From Aptenodytes patagonicus (taxonomy: Eukaryota > Chordata > Aves > Sphenisciformes > Spheniscidae): a DNA stretch of 64,000 bases. Made by a program: the position numbers and the translations under genes. The stretch lies in the NCBI RefSeq assembly GCF_965638725.1, contig NC_134961.1, forward strand, positions 3,720,001 to 3,784,000, in the 5' to 3' direction. Under the pieces are notes generated by a model. The model was not told the origin of the DNA. It searched no databases and saw only the letters and a program-made list of their open reading frames with translations. Within the stretch, counting starts at the first letter, position 1, and every line of letters starts with the position of its first letter. Positions 12,401 to 27,400 of this stretch are shown here, one piece after another.

Positions 12401-15400
12401 GCCTGGAGAACTTTACTCTAGAGTAACGATCTCACCATCACCTACAACAAGTTACCATTTACAAAACTCACTTTCCTTCTTTTCATTCTTCTTCCGTCTT
12501 TTACTTCTGCGCTTCTCTGTGCATCTCAGGTTAGAGAAATCAATTCTGAAAAGTCACAGGTTTGCAAGAAGGCTGATCAGCTTGGCTGCAGCTTATTTAA
12601 ATGTGCCATTGGAGCATCTTTTTTTAAGCAGTTCCTTTCTGATAATTTAAAGTGTAACCAGTATTATAATAGAGCGAGAAAAAATTAGCTTTCAGTGTTT
12701 TTCTCGCAGGCCAACAGAGCTGTTTCATACCCCTGAAAAATACCAGTCTTCCCTTCTCCCAACTGTCTCTAGCATTGCCTGTTTTCTCCCCACCCCCTGA
12801 CTAAAGGATTGTAACTCCTCACCAACTTCAATTTCAACCACTCTCCTCTCATTGCTAATGCTACAGATATCTCTCTCTTTCTCAAGAGGCCTGTTACATT
12901 TTATCATCTATGCCTGTCTCAACAATGAACTTGTCCAAGGAGAGGCAGCTGCAGGTGGGAGAAGAAACAGACTGAAATTAATCAAAGATTGGAACTCATA
13001 AATAGTATCAACAGCCAGAAACTAATGCATCTTTTCACCATCAATTTTCAACAATAATTAAAACTGAATCCTACCAAGTCTAGCTATCTTTTTTTTTTCC
13101 CATTGTTATCTTGCTCTGTTCTTGGCAACATGGGCTTAAAATGACAATCACAACATTTCTGCAAAGTTAGAATTAACTGCATGTCAGCTGAGCTGCAGTG
13201 ACTGTTTGCATGAGTGTTCTTGGCCTGTGACAACTGTAAACTAATTTGATGCAGTTTAGGTCCCTAAAGAAGAGGGTTCCAAACTCTGTGTTCTAAATTA
13301 TCAAAAATCAGTGCTGATACGCGAGCTGATACATGAGGCAGACAACATTTTCTGCTGAATCTAATTTAACTTAAGATTGCATTTGTACTTCTAGACCCAT
13401 ATTATTCACATACCTGATCTTCTCGTTCAAAGCCTGGTGCTTTTGGATAGCTAGATGTTGGTGAAGAAACACCTGATGTGCTAGACTCAGAACACAGAAC
13501 GCCATTTGCTAATGATCTCTGTCTACAAAGAGGTCCAAGGGGTGATAAAGAACTACTGCTACCAGAACTTGATGTTACAGTTGGACTTGAAGAACAGGAA
13601 ATCTGTAGAAGACAGAAAACAGTGTCTAATATACTCTATGATATTTTTTTATGTTTACAGCTATAGTCTCCTTCTGTAACACAATCAGTTGAAATTATAA
13701 ATTAATTTCAGTCTTACGTAAATACAACACTAACTTTGGTTTATTTTAATATATTTTTGGTATTAGCTTAAAAAAGTAGCAGATGACAAAAGTAGCATGG
13801 AGCTATTGTAAATATACAGACTTCAAAAGGAGATGCATTTGTACACACGAATATAACCTTGTTTGGTCCCCACGCACAAAATGAATCACAGGCGGAGATT
13901 ACTCTACTTAATGGATATTAATTTACAATAAAGGAATACTTGCTTTCTGACAACCCTGATTTCCATTCATTCATATACTTCTTAATTTACAGTTTAATGC
14001 AAGCATTATACAACATTTCACTCTCTTAAAAGAACTCATCCAGATCAAGCCAAGCAGTTCAAAAAGAAAAAGACATGTAGAATCTTGGCAAAAAGGATCT
14101 CAATACTTGTTTGTAAATCTCAAAAGGCTGTTTTCTGAGATTCTTAAATATTAAAATGTTTCTTGATTAATAAATTAACATTTTAACATTTAAAAACATT
14201 ACTGAATTTATAATTTTTAGTTCTGCTGTACATTTTCCAGAGAGTTTTAAACTTCTAAAGTAAAAGGCTTAAGCTGAAGGTACAATCTGTAAATAGGTCT
14301 GGACAATTTTTTTGCTAAAGGTACAATTCTGATCAACCTGAAATTTATGAACTCAGGTGCCAGCATCCTACAATAATATGTTTGAGTGGAATTGTGGGCA
14401 TTGCTTGTTTCTACATTTTTTAAGTAAACTGTTCAATTTTCTTAAACTAGATTTATAACGAGATTCACAAAAGCAGTATGGAAATAGTTGCATCCTACAT
14501 TTATGCCTAAAAGCCCAGTGGTGAGAACACTCTAGTGATGATACACGTTTCAATCCCGTCTGTGCTTGTTTTGGAACAGAATCTGCCAGCTCTCAAGGAA
14601 CTGAACTAGTCAATACAATAATGAAGTCAAATTCTGCCAAAGTTGTTTTGGTTTGTTTAAATACAAAATACACACTGAATCAGACACACTAAACAAGAAT
14701 AACTATATAGTTTACTGTTAATCTCTCAATTTAGGGTTAACCCTAACCCTTAATTTTACTCTATGCTCCAAAGAATGTGAAAGTATTTTAAGCAAATCAG
14801 GATTTTAACAGGAGACACCTCTCTCCCCAGAATAGTATAACCTCATAATGTCCCTCCTGAGCAGCAGGAACTTGAGATTCAAATTCCTGTAAATCAGGTA
14901 GAGGACAGACATGAACCTAGATGAGGTCTTAACCCTGGACAGAAAAAAATACACCTCCAACAAATGTAAGCCCTATATTTGATGAAGATTATTACCTAGG
15001 CATTCACTCACTCCTATCCCTACAGAAAATCTCCTGTCGCGAACCTTGTATGTGTGGAGTTCTGTGATTAGATCACTTCTGAAATCCAAAGACAGCTTCT
15101 CTACGCAACAGCCTGAAATGCACATATACCCTGAGAGCTGACAGAAGAGGAAGAGTGGGCACCACAGCAAAAATAATTAAATTGATAGCCAAGGTTTACT
15201 CAGACAAAATTCCTTCTGAAGTCAAAGGCTGAAGAATTCATGTTTTGACCACAAGCTTGTTACAACATGCAACATTTCTCTTTCTGTTACCATTTACTCT
15301 AAATCCAAAACTGAGGATTGCCCCTGTGCATGGCAATGCTAAGTTTGCAAATTTTTTCAGCTCTAAAATACTGAAATCCTTTCTTTATGCTAGAGAGAAA

Positions 15401-18400
15401 AAGAAAATAAAAGGACACTGCCAGGAAAAAAAACATTGCTCTTAAGTGAAATTAAAAAAAAATATTTTGGGGGGGTCAATAAAAATATGCTAAGGTATTC
15501 AGTTCCATATCAAAAGATTTTGAAAACTTTTTATGAATAACATAGTTGCATCTTTTAAGTACACTTCAAAATATACTTCTGGTAGCACAAGTCTGCTTAA
15601 TGCAGCAGACAAATATGTAAGATAAAATGACTAGACAGGGAAGGCAGACTAACACCCAAAGTAAGATACTAATTTAGATAAGCTACTGACTCAGTTTGAG
15701 TTCCCTAAGCTGCACAGAACGTTTCTCAGATGCATATTTCATGTCCACTCTTTGAGCTAGGCAGGCAACATAGATTATTTTACCGACACAGGAAGATGTA
15801 CATCATGGTTGCTCCCCTACAATGTGACCTAACGAAGACCAGGGGAAGAGGGAGGAAGGAAGGTAGCCATTACGGATTACTTGTCCTGGAGGGCTACCTG
15901 CAGACAACAGAGCCATAAGTGGGGCACGGTGCCCTTGTTCACCCAGAAGTACTGGGCTTGAGGTACAGAGTTACTGGTCAAGATCAGATGATATCAGGTA
16001 TGTAGACCATTAGATAAGACCATAAGGTGCCACTCATGTGATACTTCTGGTTACAGTAGGTATCAATGGTGGCATTAACATATATATATATAGCTGTAAG
16101 CATTAAGGGTTTACAATACAATTTTGTGTAGTTTTGCTCTGAAAAACTAAACTAAACTGAAAAAATTGCTCAACCCCCTAAGATGCAGGCAGCATTATCT
16201 GATTACATTCATGTTTAGGCTTTTGGTCTTAATCTCTGAAGAGTCCACCAGGATGACAATAGACAGAGATAGCCTCGACTCTGTCTTTTGTATTTTTCAG
16301 AAAAGAAAAGTTAGTTAAGTTTTAATAACTGGATTACACAGTACCACAAATTTTGTGACTCAACTTGCAAAGAAAATACAAAGAACTCATGCAAATAAAG
16401 CAGGAAAAGAAAATGGGTCACGCAACATCCACGGTAGGTTAAATACACAAGCAAGAAAAAAAAAATTCAAACCTAGACTGAATTTACAAGGCAACTACAT
16501 AGAAAAATCACTCTTTTTGGTCTGAAGTTATGATTTAGAATTTATTCCTCTCTATCTCCTGTCTGCCCCTATACTGTATGTTTATTCCCCTAATAAGAAC
16601 ATAAGAAATGCCCTGTTGGGTTAGACCCAGACTAATATCCTGTTACCAAAAAAGGCAAGAGGAGATGATATTTAGGGAGAATACCTGATCCTGGTCGTTA
16701 TCAAATATAATTCTTGAGGCAGAGAAAGTAAATGGAGGATTTTTCAGACCACCTCCCTTCCCTCTGTGAGAGACTCCTTCAGGTCTGGTGAAGATGCTCT
16801 GGCCCAAAATGTCAACATTGATCAGGACCCTCTTCCTTTTTGCCCAGGCTTGTAAGAAGCATCTCCTCTACGACTCAAGGCTAGGTGGACTCCACAGAGA
16901 AACCATGACAGGTTACACTGCTGCTCACATGACAAGAAGTAATTTATTCTCAAATATTCATTCATCCCTTATGGCTTGCTACAGTATTCCTGCAAGACCA
17001 CTGCTCTTGTATCTCTCATCTCTCATGCTCTTTGCACAGAGTAAGATACAAAGAACATCTAAGAAATGTCAAGAAACCTATCACTAGAAACAGCCATACA
17101 ACTTAGTGCAGTATTGACGCCAAGATGGTGAGCGAACATGTATTTTGCATCAAGAAGGACTTGTGATTCACAGTTAACATGAAGTCAAATGTCAGTATTA
17201 ACATAAAATGAGTGTGATATTAGTATTAGAGACAAAAAGAGTGCAAGACAGGGAAAGGGAAACCATCAATGCTTACTTTTTGTTCCTCGATGGTGCAGAA
17301 TTTACATTTTGGTATCAGTGTTGGCATGAACGGCAATGTCCTCAGCACTACTGACGCTAGGAAAATCTGTTGCCAATTGCTAGTCTTAATTTTTTTTTTT
17401 TAGGCTGCTTCTTCTTTATTAAGACAGAAGCACAAACAACAGAAGCTAGAATTCATACAATTGCCTCAACTCCAGAGGAAGCCTTCAACATGATCTTTGG
17501 AAACTGCTCTACTAACTTAAGATTTGTGGCATTTGATTTTCTGAGTGTGGGATAAAGAGGCCCAACAGATTTAAGTATTCTTCAGGAATGCATCCCTCCT
17601 AAAAATGGAAATCTGCTGTGCTGTGTAGTCAAAGACATAAGCACAGGAAGGACACAGTTCAACCCCTAAGGATTTAGAGTCTACTTTAATTAAAGACCAG
17701 TACTTGGTGACATTCCGTACTTTACAGAGGCTCAGCTGTAAATTTTCACAAATTCACTTTTAAGCTTAACTAAATGCTGCAGTTGGATACATTTCAGATT
17801 ACCTCTCACTTTCACAGATGTTACAAAAGAACAACTTTTTCAATTTTGCATCTTTGCTCAAGGCAATAGGAGGACACCTGAACATTTCTGACACACCACA
17901 AGTCAAAAGATGCCAAGCTTGCCTTACGAAGGGTCACATCCTCATAATGTAGTAACTGCACAGACCTTGGCCTCTTAGATTCTTAGGAAGAACTAATTTG
18001 TCACTATTCTTCACTGCAACTAAATTGCATAGAAAAAGAGCATGTAGAACAAGTGATACATTCTTTCTCTTGGTTCTTGCCTACTCTAGGCCTTTGCTTA
18101 CAGCTGAACTACAAAGAAAATGAGGAAACGTATACCTATAAAACTAGTTATATTTCCTATGAAAATAGCAGCTTGAGTTTCTTGATTTGCATTCTATTTT
18201 GTGGCTTTAAATGTACTGTTATATTGCCTACATTTGTGGGGGGTGAAGGGGAAGATGACAGGAAGAGAAAACATGTAGGTATTTTTAATTAAGCTGTAAA
18301 ACTTATTTTGCTCTCAAGTAACTTATTTCCTTCCTACGTCCCTCACTGCCTCAGAACATTAATTCCACAGTAAAGGAAGCATGATTCATCACCATTGTTC

Positions 18401-21400
18401 AGACTTCGATTATGCACACATAATCAGTCAGTTGCATTATCACAGCTTAATAAACTATTATTTCCCAAATGAGTGCGGTAACTGATCATGCGCACATGGC
18501 CAAGCCATCTTAGTTATGAAGTAAAACAGACAACTTAAGGCTTAATGAAGGCAGCAGAATTTTAGCACTGAGTCTGCAATCAGGATGAGCTATGAAGGCA
18601 CACAATCTTTACCGCAACTGAGCTGACAAGCACTGACTCCTTAACTGTGCTAACTCGAATGTGTGATCAAGTACTTACACATCTTTGATAAACTTTATAA
18701 AACAAAGATGGTGCTGGTTATCCTATCTTCATCCATTGTGATCAACATATATCCTATGCAAATATTAAATCTTTTAAATACATCCTGGACTCTGGGCATA
18801 ATGACATCATGGCCAACATTTCTAACCTTTTACTCTTCAAAAGGAAACTATGATTTATTGCTCTGAGCCTAGAAGGGCTAACATAAATATTCTATAATTG
18901 ATAAATGCAATTAATCTTTGATGTATCTCATATTTAATCTCCAGAATAAACAGCAAGTTTTCCTATTAATTTTGCAGTGCCACAAACTTGAACAGTATGT
19001 CATAGAATCATAGAATGGTTTGGGTTGGAAGGGACCTTAAAGATCATCTAGTTCCAACCCCTCTGCCATGGGCAGGGACACCTTCCACTAGACCAGGTTG
19101 CTCAAAGCCCCTTCCAACCTGGCCTTGGACACTTCCAGGGATGGGGCACCCACAGCTCCTCTGGGCAACCCGTCCCAGTGCCTCACCACCCTCATAGCGA
19201 AGAATTTCTTCCTTATATCTAATATAAATCTACCCTCTTTCAGTTTAAAGCCATTACCCCTTGTCCTATCACTACATGCCCCTGTAAAAAATCCCTCTCC
19301 GGTTTTCTTGTAGGCCTCCTTCAGGTACTGGAAGGCCGCTAAAAGGTCTCCCCGGAGCCTTCTCTTCTCCAGGCCGAACAACCCCAACTCTCTCAGCCTG
19401 TCTTCATAGGAGAGGGGCTCCAGCCCTCTGACCATCTTCACGGCCCTCTTCTGGACTCGCTCCAACAGGTCCATGTCCTTCTTATGCTGGGGGCTCTAGA
19501 GCTGAATGCAAGACTCCAGGTGGGGTCTCACAAGAGTGGAGTAAAGGGGGAGAATCACCTCCCTCGACCTGCTGGCCACGCTTCTTTTGATGCAGCCCGG
19601 GATACAGTTGGCTTTCTGGGCTGCAAGTGCACATCGCCAGGTCACGTTGAGCTTCTCATCAACCAACACCCCAAAGTCCTTCTCCTCAGGGCTGCTCTCA
19701 ATCCATTCTCCGCCCAGCCTGTATTTGTGCTTGGGATTGCCCCAACCCATGTGCAGGACCTTGCACTTGGCCTTGTTGAAGGTTCATGAGGCTCACGACC
19801 TTCATGAGGTTCGCACGGGCCCAGCTCTCAAGCCTGTCAAGGTCCCTCTGGATGGCATCCCTTCCCTCCTGTGTGTTGACCGCACCACACAGCTTGGTGT
19901 TATCGGCAAACTTGCTGAGGGTGCACTCAATCCCACTGTCCATGTCGCCAACAAAGATGTTAAACAGCACCGGTCCCAATACTGACCCTGAGGAATGCCA
20001 CTCGTCACTGGTCTCCACTTGGACATTGAGCCGTTGACCTCAACTTCTTGAGTGCGACCATCCAGCCAATTCCTTATCCACCGAGTGGTCCATCTGTCAA
20101 ATCCATGTCTCTCCAATTTAGAGACAAGGATGTCGTGCGGGACAGTGTCAAATGCTTTGCACAAGTCCAGGTAGATGATATCAGTTGCTCCTCCCTTATC
20201 CACCAATGCTGTAACCCTGTCGTAGAAGGCCACCAAATTTGTCAAGCACAATTTGCCCTTAGCGAAGCCATGTTGGCTGTCACCAATCACCTCCTTATTT
20301 TCCACGTGCCTTAGCATAGTTTCCAGGAGGATCTGCTCCACGATCTTGTCGGGCACAGAGGTGAGACTGACTGGCCTGTAGTTTTTTCCTTTTTTCCCTA
20401 TTTACAGACAAATTTCATCATACAGCTAGGCCTTTGCTCTGTATCATCACCTAACTTACGTACACTGCAGTTAGGTACCAGTAACAAAGAGACGTGATGT
20501 ACAGAGAAGATCAGCAGTATAATCCTAAAGCGTGAGCTGAGCATGTTTTAAGGAGAGGTGATAAGATTCTTGACATTTTTTGGTTGAAAAGCTGCTCAAA
20601 AGAATATGCATTTTATATTGATATAATAACACTGGAAAGCTAATCAACCAGCTAGAGAAAGCATATAAAGCAGCAACTATGACTATGGTTGCACACACTG
20701 AGACAGCCTAGTTAATCCAACTCTCATGGCACTATAAGAAAAACAGACGTAGGAGAAGACCATTTGGGTATGTTAAATTGCAGTAAATTTGCAGGACATA
20801 AATGAGAACAGTTCAAATGAAGGGATGAAATTCAGGTGAGGCAGAAGCTTATGGCTGAGAATGATGCAAATGTATGGAATGCAGAGGACTGCATGCCGGA
20901 GAGATTATTTTGGCAAAGGTGACTGAGGAAAGGGGTAGATAGCAAAAGTGACTGAGGAAAAGGGGTACATAGCATAGTGGATGATGAAACATTACATAGC
21001 TGAAGATTCATGGAAGGACATGCAAGGAGTAATGGAAAACATAAGTAAACATGAAGAAGTGGTAACCAACTTCATTAACCAAGCAGGGCATCAAAGTTTA
21101 AACGGTGCAAGCAATGTATCTGAAACATGGATCAAGCTATTTCAAGACTTATATGCACAGAAATATTCAAGAAACCTAGTCTACTATCATTTCCCATAAC
21201 CGAGGAGTTCAGACACATGAATTTTACCAGCGCAACAGAAGAAACGATAAGGAAGAGCCTCTTAAAGTTAAATAAAAGAGTGAAAGAAAAGAAATTTATG
21301 TCATAAAAAGAGGAGCAGCAGGAGAATGAGTAAAAAGGAGTGTTGCTCTGGCAATTAGATGACACTGAACAGAGCACAAAAGAGTAGTAATGGTTAAGAA

Positions 21401-24400
21401 CAAGCAGTAAGAGCTGAAAGTAAAAGTTGCTGGTGTAAATGCAGCTCCTAAAGAAGACATGTAGGACTGGGAAAAGGATGAGTGCATCTGTTGCTACAAT
21501 ACGTACAAAGACTCCAAATCTTACTTAAGGCACTTCACAGCTCTGAGGCAATATGAGAAAAAATGGGTATGCCAAGAAAGCCAATCTAGGACTTGCTAGA
21601 GCAACACAACAAAAAGAAAGATAAGAGGTGACGGCAAGTGTGAAGAAACAAGTAGTCCTAATTGAAATGAAAAATTACAATCAAGGGAAATACTGTCCCA
21701 ATTACTGTTGGGTAAACTGCATTGTGGAGGTTAAGTGCATTTAGATGATACAAAAGTGGTGGAGTACAAAGCAAAGAGAACTGCAAAGACAGATTGGAGA
21801 AAAACAGTACTATCAAAGATCAGGTGAAGGGACTGACAAAAGTGTAATGTTAGATGCTTCAAACCAGAAGGCAGAACATGGACGTAAAGAAACATAGATG
21901 TAGAAGCTCTCCATGGAAACTGAACTCACACTTACCAAAAAAGGCTGAAGAGTAGATTATTTCCTAACTGAAATGTTAAGGAAAGATACAGCAGAGGAAT
22001 GACTGATGACAGTCCAAGTGACAAGGCAACTTAGATGAAGACATAAGAATACAGTATAGGTGAGATAAGAAGGTATATATTTAAAACAGTTATACAGCCT
22101 CCCTCACTATCAACCTGGATCATACAGAATCTTAATGGACTCATTCTTCCAATAACATTTATAGATAGGGCAATAGTATTACCATATTCTAGAAATGGGG
22201 ACCTAAGCGATTTGCTCACAGTCAAAGAGGAGTTTTATGGTCGAGCAGAGAACTGAGTTTAGGTCTCTGAAGTACTCCATCATCCTTTTCCTCTAGAAGA
22301 AAATAAAACAGTACGATATTCTCCCAGCGTACTATAACAGGATATGTGAAAGAAGTTTTGGAAGATGAATAGGGAGATTTTGTTTTGAAGACACAAAGGA
22401 AGAGAGGCATAGAAAGTCTAATTTCATCGTGATAAAAACCACTAAAATTAAGTTTACTCAGGGCCAGTGTTTGACAGTGATGAGAATGAAGATGAAGGAT
22501 GGGACAGAAAGACAGACAGCTTATTGCAACAGAGAGAAAAACGCAAACCACGAATGTAAATAAATTGCTGGGATACGGAAAATGGGGAGAGGGAGGAAAA
22601 CAGACTGACTACTTAAATACTAAAATTAAGCAGTTTACAGCAGATGGAGAAGGTGAAAGCAAGCAAGCAACAAAACTCAAGAATTAAACATGGAAAAACA
22701 GAAGACCAACCTGCTAATGAAAAATCAGGAACTGAATATTCAGAAAAACAAATAACAGAAGTGCATCAAACAATGCTGCAGGTAAGTAGTCAAGTGAAAG
22801 AAAGACAGAACATTTTGCCAGACAACAGAAAAAAGGTGGCCACTTGCAATAAAACTTCAAGTAGAAAGTACAGGGAAGGGAGTAGGGTCAACTTTTCCAT
22901 TTTCACACTTGAAAAGTAGTACAGGCAGAGACTCACTGAGCATGGAATGGAAAACGTAGACAATGTTCATTAGACTCCTAATGACTAACAGAAAAATGCA
23001 TGCATATGGAAGAAGATTCCCCATAGCTGGAAGGCATATTAGAATACTTAGTGTTTTCAGCTGTACCTAAATCATTCATGAAAAGCTAAGAAGCTTCTGG
23101 GAGAAAAGATGCTTTCATGGTCTCTCCTGAAAGCTTCAGAACCTTAGCAACAACAAGATTAGCTTCCTAAATAAAAAGGCAGACCCTCTCACAGAACCTT
23201 TCATATACAGAAGCACACTTCTGCACTAGGAACCTAAGATAAGATGTAGGCATACTGGTATCTTTATTCTCAATCTGCAGGACAGCAATATGAAGCTACA
23301 TGAAAGAAACCCAGGAGTTTTAACAATCACACTATTTATTGGCAATTCCTTTTAAACATTATTTAAAATATGTCCTTTTATCTAGTTTCTAACCAAACAG
23401 TATAGATCAACAGTGCTGGAAAGCTAGAAGTGAAAATTCTGGGAATAAATGTGTAGGTACTTATGACTCTGCACTGCAAATGAGGTAAGAAAAATGCAAG
23501 TCAGGAGAGAACAAGAGAGATGTCACTATCTTTAGATATTATTTTGCAACAAACATAAAACCTAACAAAAGGATCTATTCCAACTGATACTAAAAGGAAG
23601 ATAATAAAAGTTCTGCAATATATCTTTCTCCTTCCTCTCCCCCATCCTTAACTGATAAAATTTGCTAATATAAGCTACATTTATCACCCTTGTAATCAAA
23701 CACCTCTCTACTATGAAACACACTGCATGTACTGCACCACTGTAAGAAGCTTTAAGTATAAAGCATGTTCAGGAAGGACATAAATTCATTCCTAATGTTA
23801 ACAAATTAGGGCAGAGAAGAGGGCTGGGATCAGGCAAGGTCTTCCATGAATGAAACCTTTCCTATAGAAAAAAGAGACATATGTAAATTAAGCTGTCCTG
23901 TAGTTGTGTATTTGATTAACAATGATGTTCCTCACTCTAGCATTCAAAATATTGCATCTAAAGACAAAAAACAAGAACAGAAAACACAAATAATACATAG
24001 TTAAATCTGGTGCCAAGGGCAGACATTCCATTTAGGCTTACAGTACCAGTTAAATATTACTGCCTGACATTTACTATAGCTGTGGTTTTTTTCTTTTGCT
24101 GAAGTACAAAGAAATAAAAAACAGACGTTTAAGAAGTAAAATAAACATTGTATATTGGCACAGTGATTATTATTAGTAACTTTTCCAGAATTATTTACAC
24201 TTACATTTCCAGACTGCCCACTGCTATTTGTAATGCTGTTTGTGGAGTTAAGACTGCTGCTCCATTCATTTGCAATTCCTATGCTGTCTGTTGAAAACAG
24301 GTGAGCGCCTGGCTTTGATTGACAACCAGTTTGCAGTATGACTACATTCATGGTGTCCTCTGTTGAAGGAATCCCCAACAAATTACACACAGATTTGATA

Positions 24401-27400
24401 CTTAGCTGTGTGAATTTAACAATTACATACCTAGTACCAAACACAGCACCTGTCACATGGAAACATCAATCACACACAAGAAATCTCTCTCTTTTTCTTT
24501 AAATATAAGCATAAAGACAAGGTAAGAATAATATAATTCACTGTTATGTATTTGTGGCTACTAACAAATCTGATGCTCTCATTTACTTGCTCCATCAAAA
24601 ATTGGTGGGAGGTAGATCAAAATTCATATATTTAAAGTATTCTAGATTTTGCTTTATTTTCCAGAATCTGTGTCACACAAGGGTTTAAAGACAACATTTT
24701 TAGAACTCCTGACTGGAAAGGTAACAATGGCATCATAATTATAGGGTTCTTTGTTTTCTTTTTCCAGTCTAGAACCAACTGACTTGATCATAAAACAATT
24801 TGAAGAGAATACGGGACTTGTACTATTTAACTTAAAAAGGAACAATAACCTTTGAGAAAGTTTATTATTAACTTATACGTAAATTGTGACCAATGACTTG
24901 TTAATTTTCATACCAGAAAATTCAACTCAAGGTGACTGAACAATTACTTCGCAATTCCCCAAAGGCTACTTTGTTAAACTGTTAAACATCTTAGATATTT
25001 GATTCTTTAAATGTGCAATATATTAAGGAGATTTAGACTTCTAGTTTTACAAGCAAATGATGAATTAACAAAAAATGTTTACTTTAGTAAGCAATTACAG
25101 TTAATAACATTCCTCACCTCATAATCCATGCACACAAGACATCAAAGTAAGGAAGTCAGGACTGAAAACAAAATCTCTTAATAAATTCTACACGTACAGT
25201 AAGATTTTTTTCATCTCTAGCCACTACTGCATTTCTGAAGAAGCAATGATAAACTACAGTTAAAAATCAAATTTAAACATTTCTCTCTACTAGAAACAGT
25301 AAGTAGCTCTGATAGAGTGTATGAAAGTACAAGCCACAGTAGGAGACAGAATGAGCATGAGATACATAGACACCTCTCTTCAGTGGAGATAGCATAGCTG
25401 AGGATTGTTTCTAATGATGTGGGTTTTTTCTATCTAGCATTTGATTTATCACAACTCCACGGCCTTCTTACTATACGGTCCAATGCTTTACCAAATATTT
25501 CCACTATTGTATAAATTACAAAAATAGGGACGTGGCTCACGAGAGAAAGGAAGAAGCTACTAGTAGTACCACTATGCACACAAGTCCAGTCCAGCCACAC
25601 CCAAAAAAAAGAAAAGGAAAAAAAACCCATAGGGATTGCAAAGATGGTGTCACTAGAACAGAATCTGCTGTTCCTCCTACAGAATGAGAGTGCAAAGAAC
25701 AGTTGGGAAGACAGAAACAGATGCACTGACTTTTTGTAATTGACTCTCACTTTCACTACCTATCATCTCATTGTATAGCTGCTTGCCCAGAGCAAGTCCA
25801 GTCAGCCATCTTATGTCCAGTCAACCCTCACATGTCCAGTCAACCCTCACACTGTCCTAGGAAGAGCAATACCTGATTCATGCTCTCTCTTAAATCTTCA
25901 TTAGCTTTTTTCCCCTGACACAACCACATACTCCTCCAATATTCTATAAATGAGTGTTAACCCTAAAAGGGTTTGGAAAGACTGCTTTCCAAACATTTCA
26001 AAGAGAAATAATCTCTCCTTTCTCTTTCCAAGGTATTTAGGGAGAATAGCATGATTAGTTTTTGCTATTCTGCTTATTGATAGTAAGTCAAACGGACACA
26101 TTAAATTCAGAATGTGTGCTTCCACATCATTCTAATTTCTTCCAAGAGTGAACATCATAGTTTGTGGCCAGCTGCACAAAAGTTACAAATTCTACAGTGT
26201 AAGCCTCCCCCAGTCTAACCATATTTTCTCAAAGACCTATAGCTGTTGTAGGAGGTTGCAACTGACAGAAAAGCAACGGTCTCATGGTGGCCTATCTCAT
26301 GGCGATCACTGAAGCGCCTGGAGGTTAGGACAGGGCCCTCAAAAAGAACTTCAACTATCTAATGCCAGTGCAGTGGTGCTTCAGGGATTATGTATCAGTA
26401 GTCTAGGATGCTATGTAGAAATAGGGTTGTACTCTTTATAAGATACAACTTTTTCAGCTATCTAGCCTCCTTAGAATTTGCACTCACAAGGCTTGGGTAT
26501 TATGAATATAAGAGTTACCATGGTCAGGCTAGGTCTGGCCTGGGGAATCCCATCTTTCATGAAGTCAGAAGTAAGTTTTTTCATTATTGCAATCTTGGCA
26601 CCAATAGAAGAGAACAGTCTTGGACGAACAATCCGAAGGCAAATGCCTTCAGTAACAGAAGCTGTTATACAGGAGATGTGTTCTTTGAAGTGTTTCCAAA
26701 TTCTTGCCAGCAGAATTTCAGTCTGCCCATGTTTCTGTTTCAAAAAAAAAATCTATTTTTTGTTAAGGTGCCAGTTGTAGTCAGGTAGTGAGTGGACAAA
26801 TGACTGCCACAGAGAGGTGTTCATTATTTTAAGAGAGTCCGTTACTGAAGTGTCCCAACATACCTTAGCTACTCTCTGCTTTGCAAAGGGTGTCAGGGAG
26901 ATATGTCAGATCCCACTACTCTACTTTTCAGGATCAGGTGCCCTCCCTCCTGTCATCACAAAGTGTCTTTGGGACTACACTGGACCTAGGGCTTTAGCCA
27001 GTGGGGGGAAAACAACGAGTGACATTTGTAAGACAGTACTACCGGGGGCCAGGGCCTCAAGGGAAAAGCAGTCTTAGAGGAAGAGTAATATTCCTCATGA
27101 TCTTCACAAAGGAGGGAGAAAAGGGAAAAAAATGGTCAGCTGGTTCTGAGCAAGTCATTGAGGGAAGACCAGGAATGCTATTATAGAGAACGTATGCTTC
27201 CACAAATTATTTCACACAGAATGATAAAAATTGCTGAAATACACGTATGAATGGTGGGAAAACTTCCTCTACCCGTTCCACATAGCTAGGGCTTCACTGA
27301 AGTTAGGTGAAGAACACCCATAATTTGTGATTCAAAGAGATCCATGAACCAAGAATTTCATGCTTTTCATACTAATGATAAGATCTACAGCTCTGAAACC

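Larger units (their letters stand above)
13603..24204 (-). other. UNKL: UNKL intron 8 (10.6 kb)
   Basis: The longest complete intron here. Contains the telomere-like motif, a TA repeat (16081-16092), the 16.6 kb old retroposon fragment, the 1.4-kb CR1 and the 30-bp tandem duplication. The 20.4-24.2 kb part is AT-rich and unrecognised; short open frames there look random. Confidence 0.75.

Noticed and set aside
19484-20314. Plus-strand open frames across the 19-20 kb CR1
   Set aside because: They are the antisense of the CR1 ORF2, which is clearly on the minus strand.
22222-22919. Several 60-110 codon frames in UNKL intron 8
   Set aside because: No start context, motif or splice signals; lengths expected by chance.
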